Positions 34,073 to 43,738 of a stretch of 64,000 bases of DNA are shown here, in pieces. A program made the position numbers and the translations under genes. The first letter of the stretch is position 1, and every line of letters begins with the position of its first letter. The DNA is taken from NCBI GenBank assembly GCA_964019415.1, contig CAXHTE010000047.1:46001-110000 (forward strand). The letters are read 5' to 3'. Origin of the DNA: Ianthella basta. Taxonomy: Eukaryota > Porifera > Demospongiae > Verongiida > Ianthellidae. Below the pieces are notes generated by a model. It worked only from the letters and a program-made list of their open reading frames with translations. It ran no database searches and had not been told where the DNA came from.

Positions 34073-35290
34073 TGCGTGCATGTGTGCGTGTGTGTGTTTG
34101 GCTTAACAGCGAACCTCCTTTTTACCCTTGACTCCCTTGTGCTTAGGAGTGGTGGTGGGTGGGTGTTTTTGCTGGTCCAGAGGCTCTACCTCCAATGGAG
34201 CACTTCCAATGCTCCTGTCCCAGTCCTCCAACAAGGTGCTCACCTGAGACCACACACTGTCTTAGGACATTACCTGATGGGGGAGGGGCAGGGCAGGGGG
34301 AGGGGCAAGAGGATGAGGAAAGGCACTGCATGCAATGGTGTAATAGGAATGAAGACAGTTACATAGTTTACGAATCATGTTGGACAATCACAAGCCAACC
34401 ATTTCTTTATGGCTGGGATCTCAGGCTCTGCTGCATCTTGGCTCTCCTCCCTCTTCCCCTTGCCCTTCCTTCTACTGTATATACAACAGTGGACAAACAG
34501 ACAGACAAGACACACGGACAGACAGATGAATCAACACAGTGAGTTGGAGGGTAGCCACTGTACTTAAGTATGTATACAGCTGTACATACGCCATACCCCT
34601 GACCCGCTCCCATCTGCCCCGCCCCTCACTTGGTCTGCAAATCCTGCTCTGCTCTGGGCTCTGTACTCAAGTTCACTTTGGAGTGGACCGGTGTGTTCAG
34701 TAGACCACTCCCAGCGCCCTCCACTGGGGCGATGGAGGCAGGCTGGGAGGTACTCCCATGGGCGGGGGAGGCATCTGGTCCACTGGCTGCTGCTGCTGGT
34801 GCCTTCGGCTGTTGGATAGCAGTGGTCTTCCCAGCCTGGGGACCACCTTTGGCTGCACCCCGCCTCTTCCCAGGGCCCTGTCTTGCTCTGCAAAGGTACA
34901 TATATCAAACATTACACCAAGGACTATGAAATACTAATTAACTATTCACACAATATTAATACAAAGTGAACAGCAATAAACAATAACAACAGAAGCACTG
35001 ATAGCACCTACCCCTCCTCCTCCAGTCGTTTGGCTTCTTCCAAGGCCTTTCTCTCCTGCTCCTGCCGCTCCCTCTCCTCTCTCTCCAACTGCCTCCTAGA
35101 GGAGTGGTGAGCACAACCAGAACTGCAATGTTATGATGTGTTTACAGTACCGCAGCACAAACACATGTACACAGACAGTCAGAAGAGCTCATAAGACCTT
35201 CCCATGAGCTGCTCCCACCCACTGCCGCTGACAATGAGTCTCACACACTTCTTCAATTCTTCAGGGGGTGCTGGTGGTCTGGAGCTGAAG
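32730..35290 (-). CDS. HYDIN: HYDIN exons: low-complexity linker and next Ig-like domain
   Basis: Short exons in order: about 35280-35198 (PPEELKKCVRLIVSGSGWEQ), 35095-35014 (coiled, QLEREERERQEQERKALEEA), 34887-34627 (Gly/Ala/Pro-rich), about 34480-34405 (RKGKGKREESQDAAEPEIPA), 34241-34113 (TLLEDWDRSIGSAPLEVEPL), about 34005-33820, about 33695-33540 (GLGPDGPPIQPPFVFSVVHC, a HYDIN hallmark, after a one-base shift at about 33676), about 33450-33205 (basic linker), about 33032-32939 (WVIPPGVDKTLRMLFTSDVV) and about 32865-32730 (VLQEVVVLRNTGR). Boundaries of the low-complexity exons are approximate. Recognisable coding ends where the 31-bp minisatellite begins. Confidence 0.6.
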
Positions 35291-38200
35291 CACCTGATTC
35301 AAGATCCATGATTATGGGATGTTTCCGGTTCAAGCTCAAGCCCAGGCCATGGCAGAGAAATTTTCAGTGGCAGCACCCCTTGACAACAAACAGCCCCACT
35401 GAACAAATAACAAACTGATCTTACTGTATGTGTGTCTATGTTGTTTGTATTATGTATGTGTTGTGGGTGCCTGGAAGAGTAGCCTCCTGGCTAAAGGTTC
35501 CCCACATTAAATAAGATCAATTATTATTATTATTATTCAATCTCTCCTTTTTGAGCTGGTGCCTGGTCTGCTCAACTCGCTCCTTTACATCATCAGGGAG
35601 GGATTCAAACTCGTCTTCAGAGAGGGCTAGGAGAGCCGCCTCAGTTTCCTTCTCCCTCTCTTCTGCACAACATGCTGCCTCTTCCTCTTCAGCTGCAGGG
35701 AGGAATGTGCGAGAGGTTGAACCGTTGGGGGAGGCCAGAGCAGTGTGGCTAGCTAATGACTATGTACAACCACTGGAAACACCTATAGTACAACCACTGG
35801 GGTAGGATTGGTAAGGCTATGTAGAAGGCCTGTACAGTTGCTTGGTAGAGACAAACCTTTCTTTCTCTCCTCTTCCTTCTCTACCGCCTCCAGCCGTGCT
35901 AGGTGGGCCTCATAGGTGAAGCACAGGTTAACAAAGTAAATGTGTTTTCGGTCCCCGAGAGCCTTCAGTACCAAGGCTGTGGCCAGCATGGGGTGGGGAA
36001 TGAACTGGGAGTGGATGCCATCCACCACCACACTGAGGTAGCAGTCAGGTTGCTGCACGCACAAGGGAGAGGTGTTCAGTAAGTGACAGACACACACACA
36101 CAGGGACATACAGCATTCAGGCATACAAATCCCTTATATGCTTGCCAATGCATGGCAATGTACAGTGTGTGTATGCCACAAACTGACTGTCTGCCGAGGA
36201 AGGCTCACCAGAGTCCTCTCTGTCAGTATGTCCACCACAACATCCTCTGGGAGTTTGGTCGGCAAGAGAGACCCCTTGGGTACCTCCCACTTGTGCCCTC
36301 CTCCACCTCAACACTGAACGGTGTCATGTCCATTGGTGGAGGCTGCGGCACGTCCTGCTCGAGGGACCCGTCCACTTCTTCCTCCTTCTCTTTCTCTTTG
36401 TCCTTGTCCTTTGAAGAGTGCTTCTTGGACGGCTCCTGGTTGATGGAGAGGGCCGACACCGCTGCTTCCTACTCACAGGCCTTCTGCCTGGCCAGCATGG
36501 CTTCAATGCACACCTTCCTTGCCCTCTGCCCAGCCGGCGTCCGCCCTGACACAATGCTCTCCTTGATGACAGTGTCCACATGCAGCAGTGTACCTCTCAG
36601 CCAGCATCCTGGCCCGAGTGCTGCACCCACTCTGAGGCGGACCAAACATCACCACTGCCGCCCCCCTCCGCAGCTCAGCCCGCTTGGCCTCAGGGGATAA
36701 GTCTATGCCCATGTAGCATGCAATGGCTGCTGTTAGAAGGGTGCTCTCCAGTTCGCCCACCTCCAGTTGGCTGACTTTCTCATGCACTCGGCCCCTTCTC
36801 TTCCCCCTCCGTCAGCCCTCCTTCCACATCAGTGATACTGCCCTTCAGCGTTGCTGCACTTGGCTTGCTATCACACTGTGAGCTGGTGCGAGCCAAGGAA
36901 GACTGAGATCCTTCCTCCTCCTCGATCAGAGCAGACTTGGAGGCAGGCACGGCAGGCTGCTCTGGATGGCTGTGAGGGTGCTCCTTGTGGTAGGCATCTG
37001 TGATCTCAAAGGGAAGCTTCCGTCCTGGCTCCAGAGGGGGCAGGATGAGGGTCTTCTGTTTGGTGCAGCTCTTGAGCCAACGCAATATCTGTGTGAGGGC
37101 ACAAGTGAGATGTGTGCAGGTGCACCAGTGACATATTGTCTTGGCTGGCAAGATATCAAGTTACAATGCAGGGGAAGTTAATGAGCTTCGAGCGCAGTAC
37201 TGACTTCAGTGGGATACAAGACGTTTCGATCCATAGATCTTCATCAGTTGTAATACAAAACTTAGGGAAGCGCGACATTAAATAAGGGTGGGTGTGTCAT
37301 TGAGTGTCAAAAGTTTGGCAGGGGGTGATGTAATGGGTGCATCTGATTAGGAGTAAAGGGGGTGATAGGCAATAGAATGAATAGGGGTGGGAGGTGAGGT
37401 AGGGTGAGGTGGCCTGGGGTCAGTCAAGAGGGAGAGTATCAGTATCAGTATCATATCAAGTTACCTATGTCTATAGGTGGCTGGGACAGGTGGGGGGACA
37501 AGGGGACTGGTAGGTGGGACAGGTGGGTGGGACAGGGGGACTGGTAGGTGGGACAGGTGGGGGGACAGGGGGACTGGTAGGTGGGACAGGTGGGTGGGAC
37601 AGGTGGAGGAATAGGTGGGGGGACAGGTGGGAGGACAGGGGGACTGGTAGGTGGGACAGGTGGGTGGGACAGGTGTGGGGACAGATGTGGGGACAGGTGG
37701 CTGGGACGGGTGGGGGGACAGGGGGACTGGTAGGTGGGACAGGTGTGGGGACAGGTGGAGGGACAGGTGGAGGGACAGATGTGGGGACAGGTGGGAGGAC
37801 AGGTGGGGGGACAGGTGGGCAGGTGTGCGGGAGGTTACACACTTGTGTGGGAATTGCACTGGGTATGTACGTACACTGGTAGCACACTGTGCTGTTGTCA
37901 TCACATGCACAGGCCCTCACCGTCTCCTCCTCCCTGTACTGCTTGTCAAACTCAAGAGAGTAAATCTCAACTGGGGAGGATGTGGGGTTGTGCACCATCA
38001 CACTCCTCTCATCTCCTCGTGTGTACGGCAGGATGGGACCAAATTCTACCGTGGATGAGCTGAACTCAATGTGGGGCTCACAGCCCTGACCTTTGACCTG
38101 CAGGCATCGCCCTGCTGTGGGGTTCTGAGCAATGAGTAGAGGAATCACCTGCATGGGAGTAGGGCATCTGAAGAGGGAGGGGGAGGGGGAGGGGTAGGGT

Positions 38201-39255
38201 GCAGTCAAGGGGAGGGGGAGGGGGCAGTCAAGGGGAGGGTGGGGCAAAGGGAGGGGTCAAAGTGGGGGAATGGGGGAGGAGCCAAGAGGAGGGGTAGGGT
38301 TCAGGTGTGAGGACAGTGTAGTCCACATTAGGGAGCAAACAGTGTGACTAACATTCCATACACCATTAAACATCAGAAGGGAACATGTGTGTTGTGTGCT
38401 ATACACACGTATGTACATACATGTATGTGTATATATGTGGCGTGCACGCGCGCGCGCGCGTGTGTGTGTGTGTGTGTGTGTACATGTGTGTGTGTTATGT
38501 ACCTCTTCCGCTGGTGTGAATTTGACTTGAATGTCTGTGAACTGTCCTGGCATGAGCACCCCAGAGGATGGATTGACCTGAAAGTAACATGGAGGTGGCT
38601 TCTCTTTGAACGTCTTCTTCAGGTGGAGGGGCATGTGCTTGGGTGGCTGGAGGGAAAGAAAAGAGTGAGGAGCATCATTGTTCATGTGTGTGTGTGTGCG
38701 TGTGTGTGTGTGCGTGTGTGTGCAGACTGTCACCTTCTTTGCTGGCTTCTCTGTAACTGCAGACCACACACATCTAGCATTCAAAATGTACAATGTCAAA
38801 TTAGTCTCGCATAGCAACCACTTTTCCTCTATTGCACAACAGCACAATAGAAAATGGAGCATGAGGCTGGAGTGGGGGTCTGGCTCTAGATTATGTCAAA
38901 AACAAACATGCTGTAAAGTATAGAATGTAATACATGGACTACAATTTGTATATTGACTTACGTAAGTACGTACATGTACGCAAGTATACAACCTGCATGT
39001 GACCTGCATGTGACTTGCATGTGACTTGTATGTGTCTATTCAGTGTACGCCACTCACTGAACATGCTTGTCATTCCTCAACCTCAGAGTGACAATCTTAC
39101 ACTGTCCACACAGCACAGTCTCAAAGTCCACCTCAGAGGTGCTTACATTCACATCGGGCAGGGTGACCACACCCCTCAGCCGCAGGTAATAGCATGGCCC
39201 GCCCACCACCTGCAGCAGGACAGTGTCCACCAGGAGCAGCAGGGTCAGCAACACA

Positions 39256-39326
<71 letters not shown>

Positions 39327-40558
39327 TGCGTACGTGTGTGCTCTTTGCTCACAGACCTGCAGTGGGAGCACTGCCATGGTCTCCTCTGCAGGGCAGTGCA
39401 CTGAAGCAGGGTCAAAGGTCACAACACACTCCACCCTCTCCCTTCTGGCAGCGCTTTTATCTTGTCAGAGAGGTCCACAGAGAACCCTGTCCCGGCCAGT
39501 GCTCTCCTGCCCACAGTCACAGTGCAGGAGAGGTCCCCCACGTTGGTCAAGGACAATGTCTTGCGCAATACATTGCCATACACAACATAGCCGAAGTAAT
39601 AGTCTGGAAGGATAGGCCTGTAACAGGAAATGATACACAAAACAGGTAGTGACATCTCACTCCAACTCTAACACACCTCATGTCATCCTACCACACATGC
39701 ACATTGGGGAAACAGAGAGTGACACGCATGCACAGAGCAGTGTATCTCAGCTAGAATGCTGTGCAAACTTGCCGTATAAACACAAAATGGGGCCATACAC
39801 CCATACTGTATGCCAGTGTAATGCAAAGCTTGCATACCATCAATAAACACTACACACATGTACAAATAAGTCACAGTCTTCGTCTGTCACACACAGCTAC
39901 TCATACTGCAGTGCCCCAGCCGTGTGGTGTGCCCACCAACCTGCTGCCCTTCCCTGCTGCCACGCTCTCCCTCACAGCAATGAGATCCATCTCCCTCTCC
40001 AGCTCACAAGTTGGGTGTGAGGCGTGAAAGTCCATGAAGGACTCGGCAGGGGGATCCCTGATTCCTCAATGTCATCCATTAAGAGGAGGGTCTCATTAGT
40101 CGCTGGTTGTGGACAGGGCGGGATCTCAGGGGTGGGTGGGGGGAGGGAGCTGTTCACCTTCAGCAGAACAGAGGCCTTCTCCTTCAGGGAGTTGTATAAG
40201 CCATCTGGGTCACGGTACCGTGGGCAGGAGAGGGAGATTTCGGGGAAAAACTCTTCTCCTAGCAAGGTGACCGTTTGAGCTTCCAGGTGTCCTATTTGGA
40301 TCTGCACATGTGACATGAGTACAGTCAGAGGCAACACACAACTCTTGGCCATGTACCCAACACACAACTCATCTACTGTGATACACCATTTGAAGCCCAA
40401 CCTGAATGAATGTCGTACATTAGCTCTTATGTATGTACGTAAGTTACAAGGTTTTGAAGTGGTGTGTACTGTACCTCAAATAGTGAACTGAATGGGTCTG
40501 GTGTTCCGGGGAGGTAGCTCACTGTCAGGACCTACTCACTCAGTGGAGCCACCTCACC
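32730..40558 (-). CDS. HYDIN: HYDIN internal fragment, about 20 exons, with frame lesions (possible pseudogene)
   Basis: HYDIN is a giant protein of the C2b projection of the ciliary central apparatus, made mostly of ASH/MSP-type Ig-like domains with an adenylate-kinase-like insert. This section follows that plan. Likely exons: 40558-40475, 40301-39941, 39617-39357, 39209-39058, about 38757-38735, 38646-38503, 38148-37921, 37088-36209, 36052-35857, 35692-35537, then smaller exons to 32730. Diagnostic stretches include FGPILPYTRGDERSVMVHNP, EIYSLEFDKQYREEE and LPEDVVVDILTERTL. Lesions: in-frame TAG at 40532-40534 and 36469-36471; frameshifts near 40056, 39440, 36792, 36585, 36296 and 33676. 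The N-terminal part (well over 1000 residues in other animals) and the long C-terminal part are not in the window. It is either a pseudogene or a real gene with uncorrected sequencing errors. Confidence 0.75.
32868..32938. repeat. CA microsatellite in a HYDIN intron
   Basis: About 70 bases of pure CA repeat. It starts directly after the donor side of the preceding HYDIN exon on the minus strand. Confidence 0.95.
34040..34102. repeat. TG/TGCG microsatellite
   Basis: TGTGTG with a CGTG-rich middle, in a HYDIN intron. Confidence 0.9.
35270..35536 (+). mobile_element. Retroposon (SINE/LINE 3' end) with (ATT)n tail
   Basis: The block TGTTGTGGGTGCCTGGAAGA, then AGCCTCCTGGCTAAAGG, CCCCACATTAAATAAGATCA and an ATT repeat parallels the retroposon end at 11790-12037. 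GGTTCAAGCTCAAGCC near 35328 resembles a tRNA-type B box, so a SINE is possible. It replaces the expected donor side of the HYDIN exon at 35692-35537. Confidence 0.5.
35537..36052 (-). CDS. HYDIN: HYDIN exons: end of kinase-like insert and charged linker
   Basis: Exon 36052-35857 (QPDCYLSVVVDGIHSQFIPH, then ALGDRKHIYFVNLCFTYEAH) matches the end of the HYDIN kinase-like domain (CY.GVV.DG...YIYFVNL pattern). It joins through a split Ala codon to 35692-35537 (AEEEEAACCAEEREKETEAA, then LALSEDEFESLPDDVKERVE). The second exon has no donor after LKKERLN. The frame runs into an AAT repeat and stops, because retroposon-like sequence (about 35270-35536) is joined there. Confidence 0.7.
36209..37088 (-). 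CDS. HYDIN: HYDIN large exon: adenylate-kinase-like P-loop insert, damaged
   Basis: It begins ILRWLKSCTKQKTLILPPLE and then a low-complexity acidic linker. The P-loop region is RRGAAVVMFGPPQSGCSTRA, matching the HYDIN kinase-like domain in position. The Walker-A lysine is replaced (GPPQSGCST instead of GxxxxGKS/T), so nucleotide binding is doubtful. After a frame change it continues HVDTVIKESIVSGRTPAGQR and CIEAMLARQKACE, then TAG, then EAAVSALSINQEPSKK. A Lys/Glu-rich stretch follows, another frame change, and LLPTKLPEDVVVDILTERTL before the donor. Four lesions fall in this one exon (about 36792, 36585, 36470 and 36296). Confidence 0.7.
37190..37450. other. Foreign-looking insert with hammerhead-like core
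   Basis: This intron segment contains GACGTTTCGATCC then ATAGATCTTCATCAG (37220-37247). On the minus strand it reads CTGATGA, a GATC/GATC stem with loop TATG, then GAAACGTC. This matches the conserved core of hammerhead ribozymes as found in Penelope-like elements and retrozymes. The same core order is in the palindrome at 63795. It is followed by a short G-rich region and the VNTR at 37475. Confidence 0.45.
37475..37835. repeat. G-rich minisatellite (GGTGGGACAG / GGGGGACTGGTA units)
   Basis: Irregular tandem units built from GGTGGGACAGGTGGGGGGAC and GGGGGACTGGTAGGT. The minus-strand Pro/His/Leu-rich frames over it are artefacts. The plus strand has many G-runs and could form G-quadruplexes. 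It sits in the HYDIN intron between 37921 and 37088. Confidence 0.9.
37921..38757 (-). CDS. HYDIN: HYDIN exons: Ig-like domain before the kinase-like insert
   Basis: A tiny exon (about 38757-38735, EKPAKK) is followed by 38646-38503, exactly 48 codons from PPKHMPLHLKKTFKEK to VLMPGQFTDIQVKFTPAEE. Next is 38148-37921, 76 codons including LLIAQNPTAGRCLQVKGQG, EFGPILPYTRGDERSVMV and EIYSLEFDKQYREEE. The last string is one of the most conserved parts of HYDIN in my knowledge. No lesion is seen in these three exons. Confidence 0.8.
38160..38300. repeat. G/A-rich low-complexity tract
   Basis: GGGAGGGGGAGGGG-type sequence, strand-biased for purines, in a HYDIN intron. Potential triplex or G-quadruplex former. 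Confidence 0.75.
38446..38500. repeat. CG then TG microsatellite
   Basis: GCGCGCGCGCG followed by TG repeats, a Z-DNA-prone pattern, just next to the donor at 38503. Confidence 0.85.
39058..40558 (-). CDS. HYDIN: HYDIN exons: first Ig-like (ASH/MSP) domains
   Basis: Exon 40558-40475 reads GEVAPLSE, TAG, VLTVSYLPGTPDPFSSLFE. It joins at phase 0 to IQIGHLEAQTVTLLGEEFF. Exon 39617-39357 holds an ASH-type block (PILPDYYFGYVVYGNVLRK, LTNVGDLSCTVTVG) and, after a one-base shift, VECVVTFDPASV. Exon 39209-39058 reads VGGPCYYLRLRGVVTLPDVN then VDFETVLCGQCKIVTLRLRN, a close HYDIN signature. All splice sites are GT-AG. In exon 40301-39941 the frame moves after DIEESG to DPPAESFMDFHASHP. A TG microsatellite (about 39258-39330) fills the intron between the third and fourth of these exons. 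Confidence 0.75.
39258..39330. repeat. TG microsatellite
   Basis: About 65 bases of pure TG then TGCG, in a HYDIN intron. Confidence 0.95.
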
Positions 40559-43500
40559 CTTGACACACACAAGTCAGTAGATACATGTACATAATATGTA
40601 TATGACAAGGTAAGATTTGGCAAGATATGACAAGGTAAGATCTGGCAAGATTTGCAATTGGCAAGATATGACAAGGTAAGATTAGGCAAGTTTAGGCAAG
40701 ATATGACAAGGTAAGATTAGGCAAGATTAGGCAAGATATGACAAGGTAAGATTAGGCAAGATTTGCCAAGATATGACAAGGTAAGATTTGGCAAGATTTG
40801 GCAAGATTTGACAAGGTAAGATTTGGCAAGATTTGGAAAGATATCACAAGGAAAGATTAGGTAAGATTAGGCAAGTTATGACAAGGTAAGTTTTGGCAAG
40901 ATTTGCAATTGGCAAGATATGACAAGGTAAGATTTGGCAAGATATGACAAGGTAAGATTAGGCAAGATTAGGCTAGATATGATACGGTAAGATTAGGCAA
41001 GATTAGGCAAGATATGGCAAGGTAAGATTTGGCAAGATTTGCAAATGGCAAGATATGACAAGGTAAGATTTGGTAAGTTTTGGCAAGATATGACAGGGTA
41101 AGATTAAGCAAGATTTGGCAAGATATGACAAGGTAAGATTTGGCAAGATTTGGAAAGATATGACAAGTTAAGTTAAGGCAAGATTAGGCAAGATATGACA
41201 AGGTAAGATTTGGCAAGATTTGCAATTGGCAAGATATGGCAAGGTAAGATTTGGCAAGATTTGGCAAGCTATGACAAGGTATAAGATTAAGCAAGATTTG
41301 GCAAGATATGACAAGGTAAGATTTGGCAAGATTTGGCAAGATATGACAAGGTAAGATTTGGCAAGACATGACAAAGTAAGATTTGGCAGGATTTGGCACG
41401 ATATGGCAAGGTAAGATAAAGCAAGATTTGGCAAGATATGACAAGATAAGATTTAGCAAGATTTGGCAAGATATGACAAGTATGATTAGGAAAGATTTGG
41501 CAAGATATGACGAGGTAAGATCTGGCAAGATATGACGAGGTATGATCTGGCAAGATATGACGAGGTAAGATTAAGCAAGATTTGGCAAGATATGACAAGG
41601 TAAGATTTGGCAAGACTTGGCAAGATTTGACAAGGTAAAATTAGGCAAGATTAGGCAAGATATGACAAGGTAAGATTAAGCAAGATTTGGCAAGATATGG
41701 CAAGGTAAGATTAAGCAAGATTTGGTAAGATATGAAAAGGTAAGATTAAGCAAGATTTGGCAAGATATGACGAGGTAAGACCTGGCAAGTTATGACGAGG
41801 TATGATCTGGCAAGATTAGGCAAGATATGATGAGGTAAGATATGGCAAGATATGATGAGGTTTGATCTGGCAAGATATGACGAGGTAAGATCTGGCAAGA
41901 TATGACAAGGTAAGATCTGGCAAGATTAGACAAGATATGACAAGGTAAGATCTGGCAAAATATGACAAGGCAAGATTTGGCAAAATTTGGCAAGATATGA
42001 CGAGGTAAGATTTGGCAAGATTTGGAAAGATATGACAAGGTAAGATTTGGCAAGATTTGGCAAGATATGACAAGGTAAGATTAAGCAAGATTTGGCAAGA
42101 TATGACAAGGTAAGATTTGGCAAGATTTGGCAAGATAAGACAAGGTAAGATTAAGCAAGATTTGGCAAGATATGACAAGATAAGATTAAGCAAGATTTGG
42201 CAAGATATGACAAGTAAGATTAAGAAAGATTTGGAAAGATATGATGAGGTAAGATCTGGCAAGATGTGACGAGGAATGATCTGGTAAGGTATGACGAGGT
42301 AAGATTAAGCAAGATTTGGCAAGATATGACAAGGTAAGATTTGGCAAGATTTGGCAAGATTTGACAAGGTAAAATTAGGCAAGATTAGGCAAGATATGAC
42401 AAGGCAAGATTTGGCAAGATTTGGCAAGATATGACAAGGTAAGATTTGGCAAGATTTGCAATTGGCAAGATATGACAAGGTAAGATTTGGCAAGATTTGG
42501 CAAGATATGACTAGGTATGATTAAGCAAGATTTGGCAAGATATGACAAGGTAAGATCTGGCAAGATTTGGCAAGATATGACAAGGTAAGATAAGGTAAGA
42601 TTAGGCAAGATATGAAAAGGTAAGATTTGGCAAGATTTGGCAAGATATGACAAGGTAAGATCTGGCAAGATATGAAAAGGTAAGATTTGGCAAGATATGA
42701 CAAGGAAAGATTAGGCAAGATATGACAAGGTAAGATTTGGCAAGTTTTGGCAAGATATGACAAGGCAAGATAAGGTAAGATTAGGCAAGATATGAAAAGG
42801 TAAGATTTGGCAAGATTTGACAAGATATGACAAGGTAAGATCTGGCAAGATATGAAAAGGTAAGATTTGGCAAGATATGACAAGGAAAGATTAGGCAAGA
42901 TATGACAAGGTGAGATTTGGCAAGTTTTGGCAAGATATGACTAGGTACGATTAAGCAAGATTTGGCAAGATATGACAAGGTAAGATCTGGCAAGATATGA
43001 CAAGGTAAGATTTGGCAAGATTTGGCAAGATATGTCAAGGTAAGAAAAGGTAAGATTAGACAAGATATGAAAAGGTAAGATTTGGCAAGATTTGGCAAGA
43101 TATGCAAGATATGGCAAGGTAAGATTTGGCAAGATATGACAAGGAAAGATTAGGCAAGATATGACAAGGTAAGATTTGGCAAGATTTGGCTAGATATGAC
43201 AAGGTAAGATTTGGCAAGATTAGGCAAGGTATGACAAGGTAAGATTCTACAAGATTTGGTAAGATATGACAAGGTATGATTTGGAAACATGTGGCAAGAT
43301 ATGACAATGTAAAATTTGGCAAGATTTGGCAAGATAAGACAAGGTAAGATTAAGCAAGATTTGGCAAGATATGACAAGATAAGATTAAGCAAGATTTGGC
43401 AAGATATGACAATATAAGATTAGGAAAGATTTGGCAAGATATGACGAGGTAAGATCTGGCAAGATGTGACGAGGTATGATCTGGCAAGGTATGACGAGGT

Positions 43501-43738
43501 AAGATTAAGCAAGATTTGGCAAGATATGACAAAGTAAGATTTGGCAACATTTGGCAAGATTTGACAAGGTAAAATTAGGCAAGATTAGGCAAGATATGAC
43601 AAAGTAAGATTTGGCAAGATTTGGCAAGATATGACAAGGTAAGATTTGGCAAGATTTGGAAAGATATGACAAAGAAAGATTAGGTAAGATTAGGCAAGAT
43701 ATGACAAGGTAAGATTTGGCAAGATTTGCAATTGGCAA

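Noticed and set aside
37461-38247. Pro/His/Leu-rich minus frame and Gly/Thr-rich plus frames
   Set aside because: They come from the G-rich minisatellite; only the exon part (38148-37921) is real HYDIN coding.
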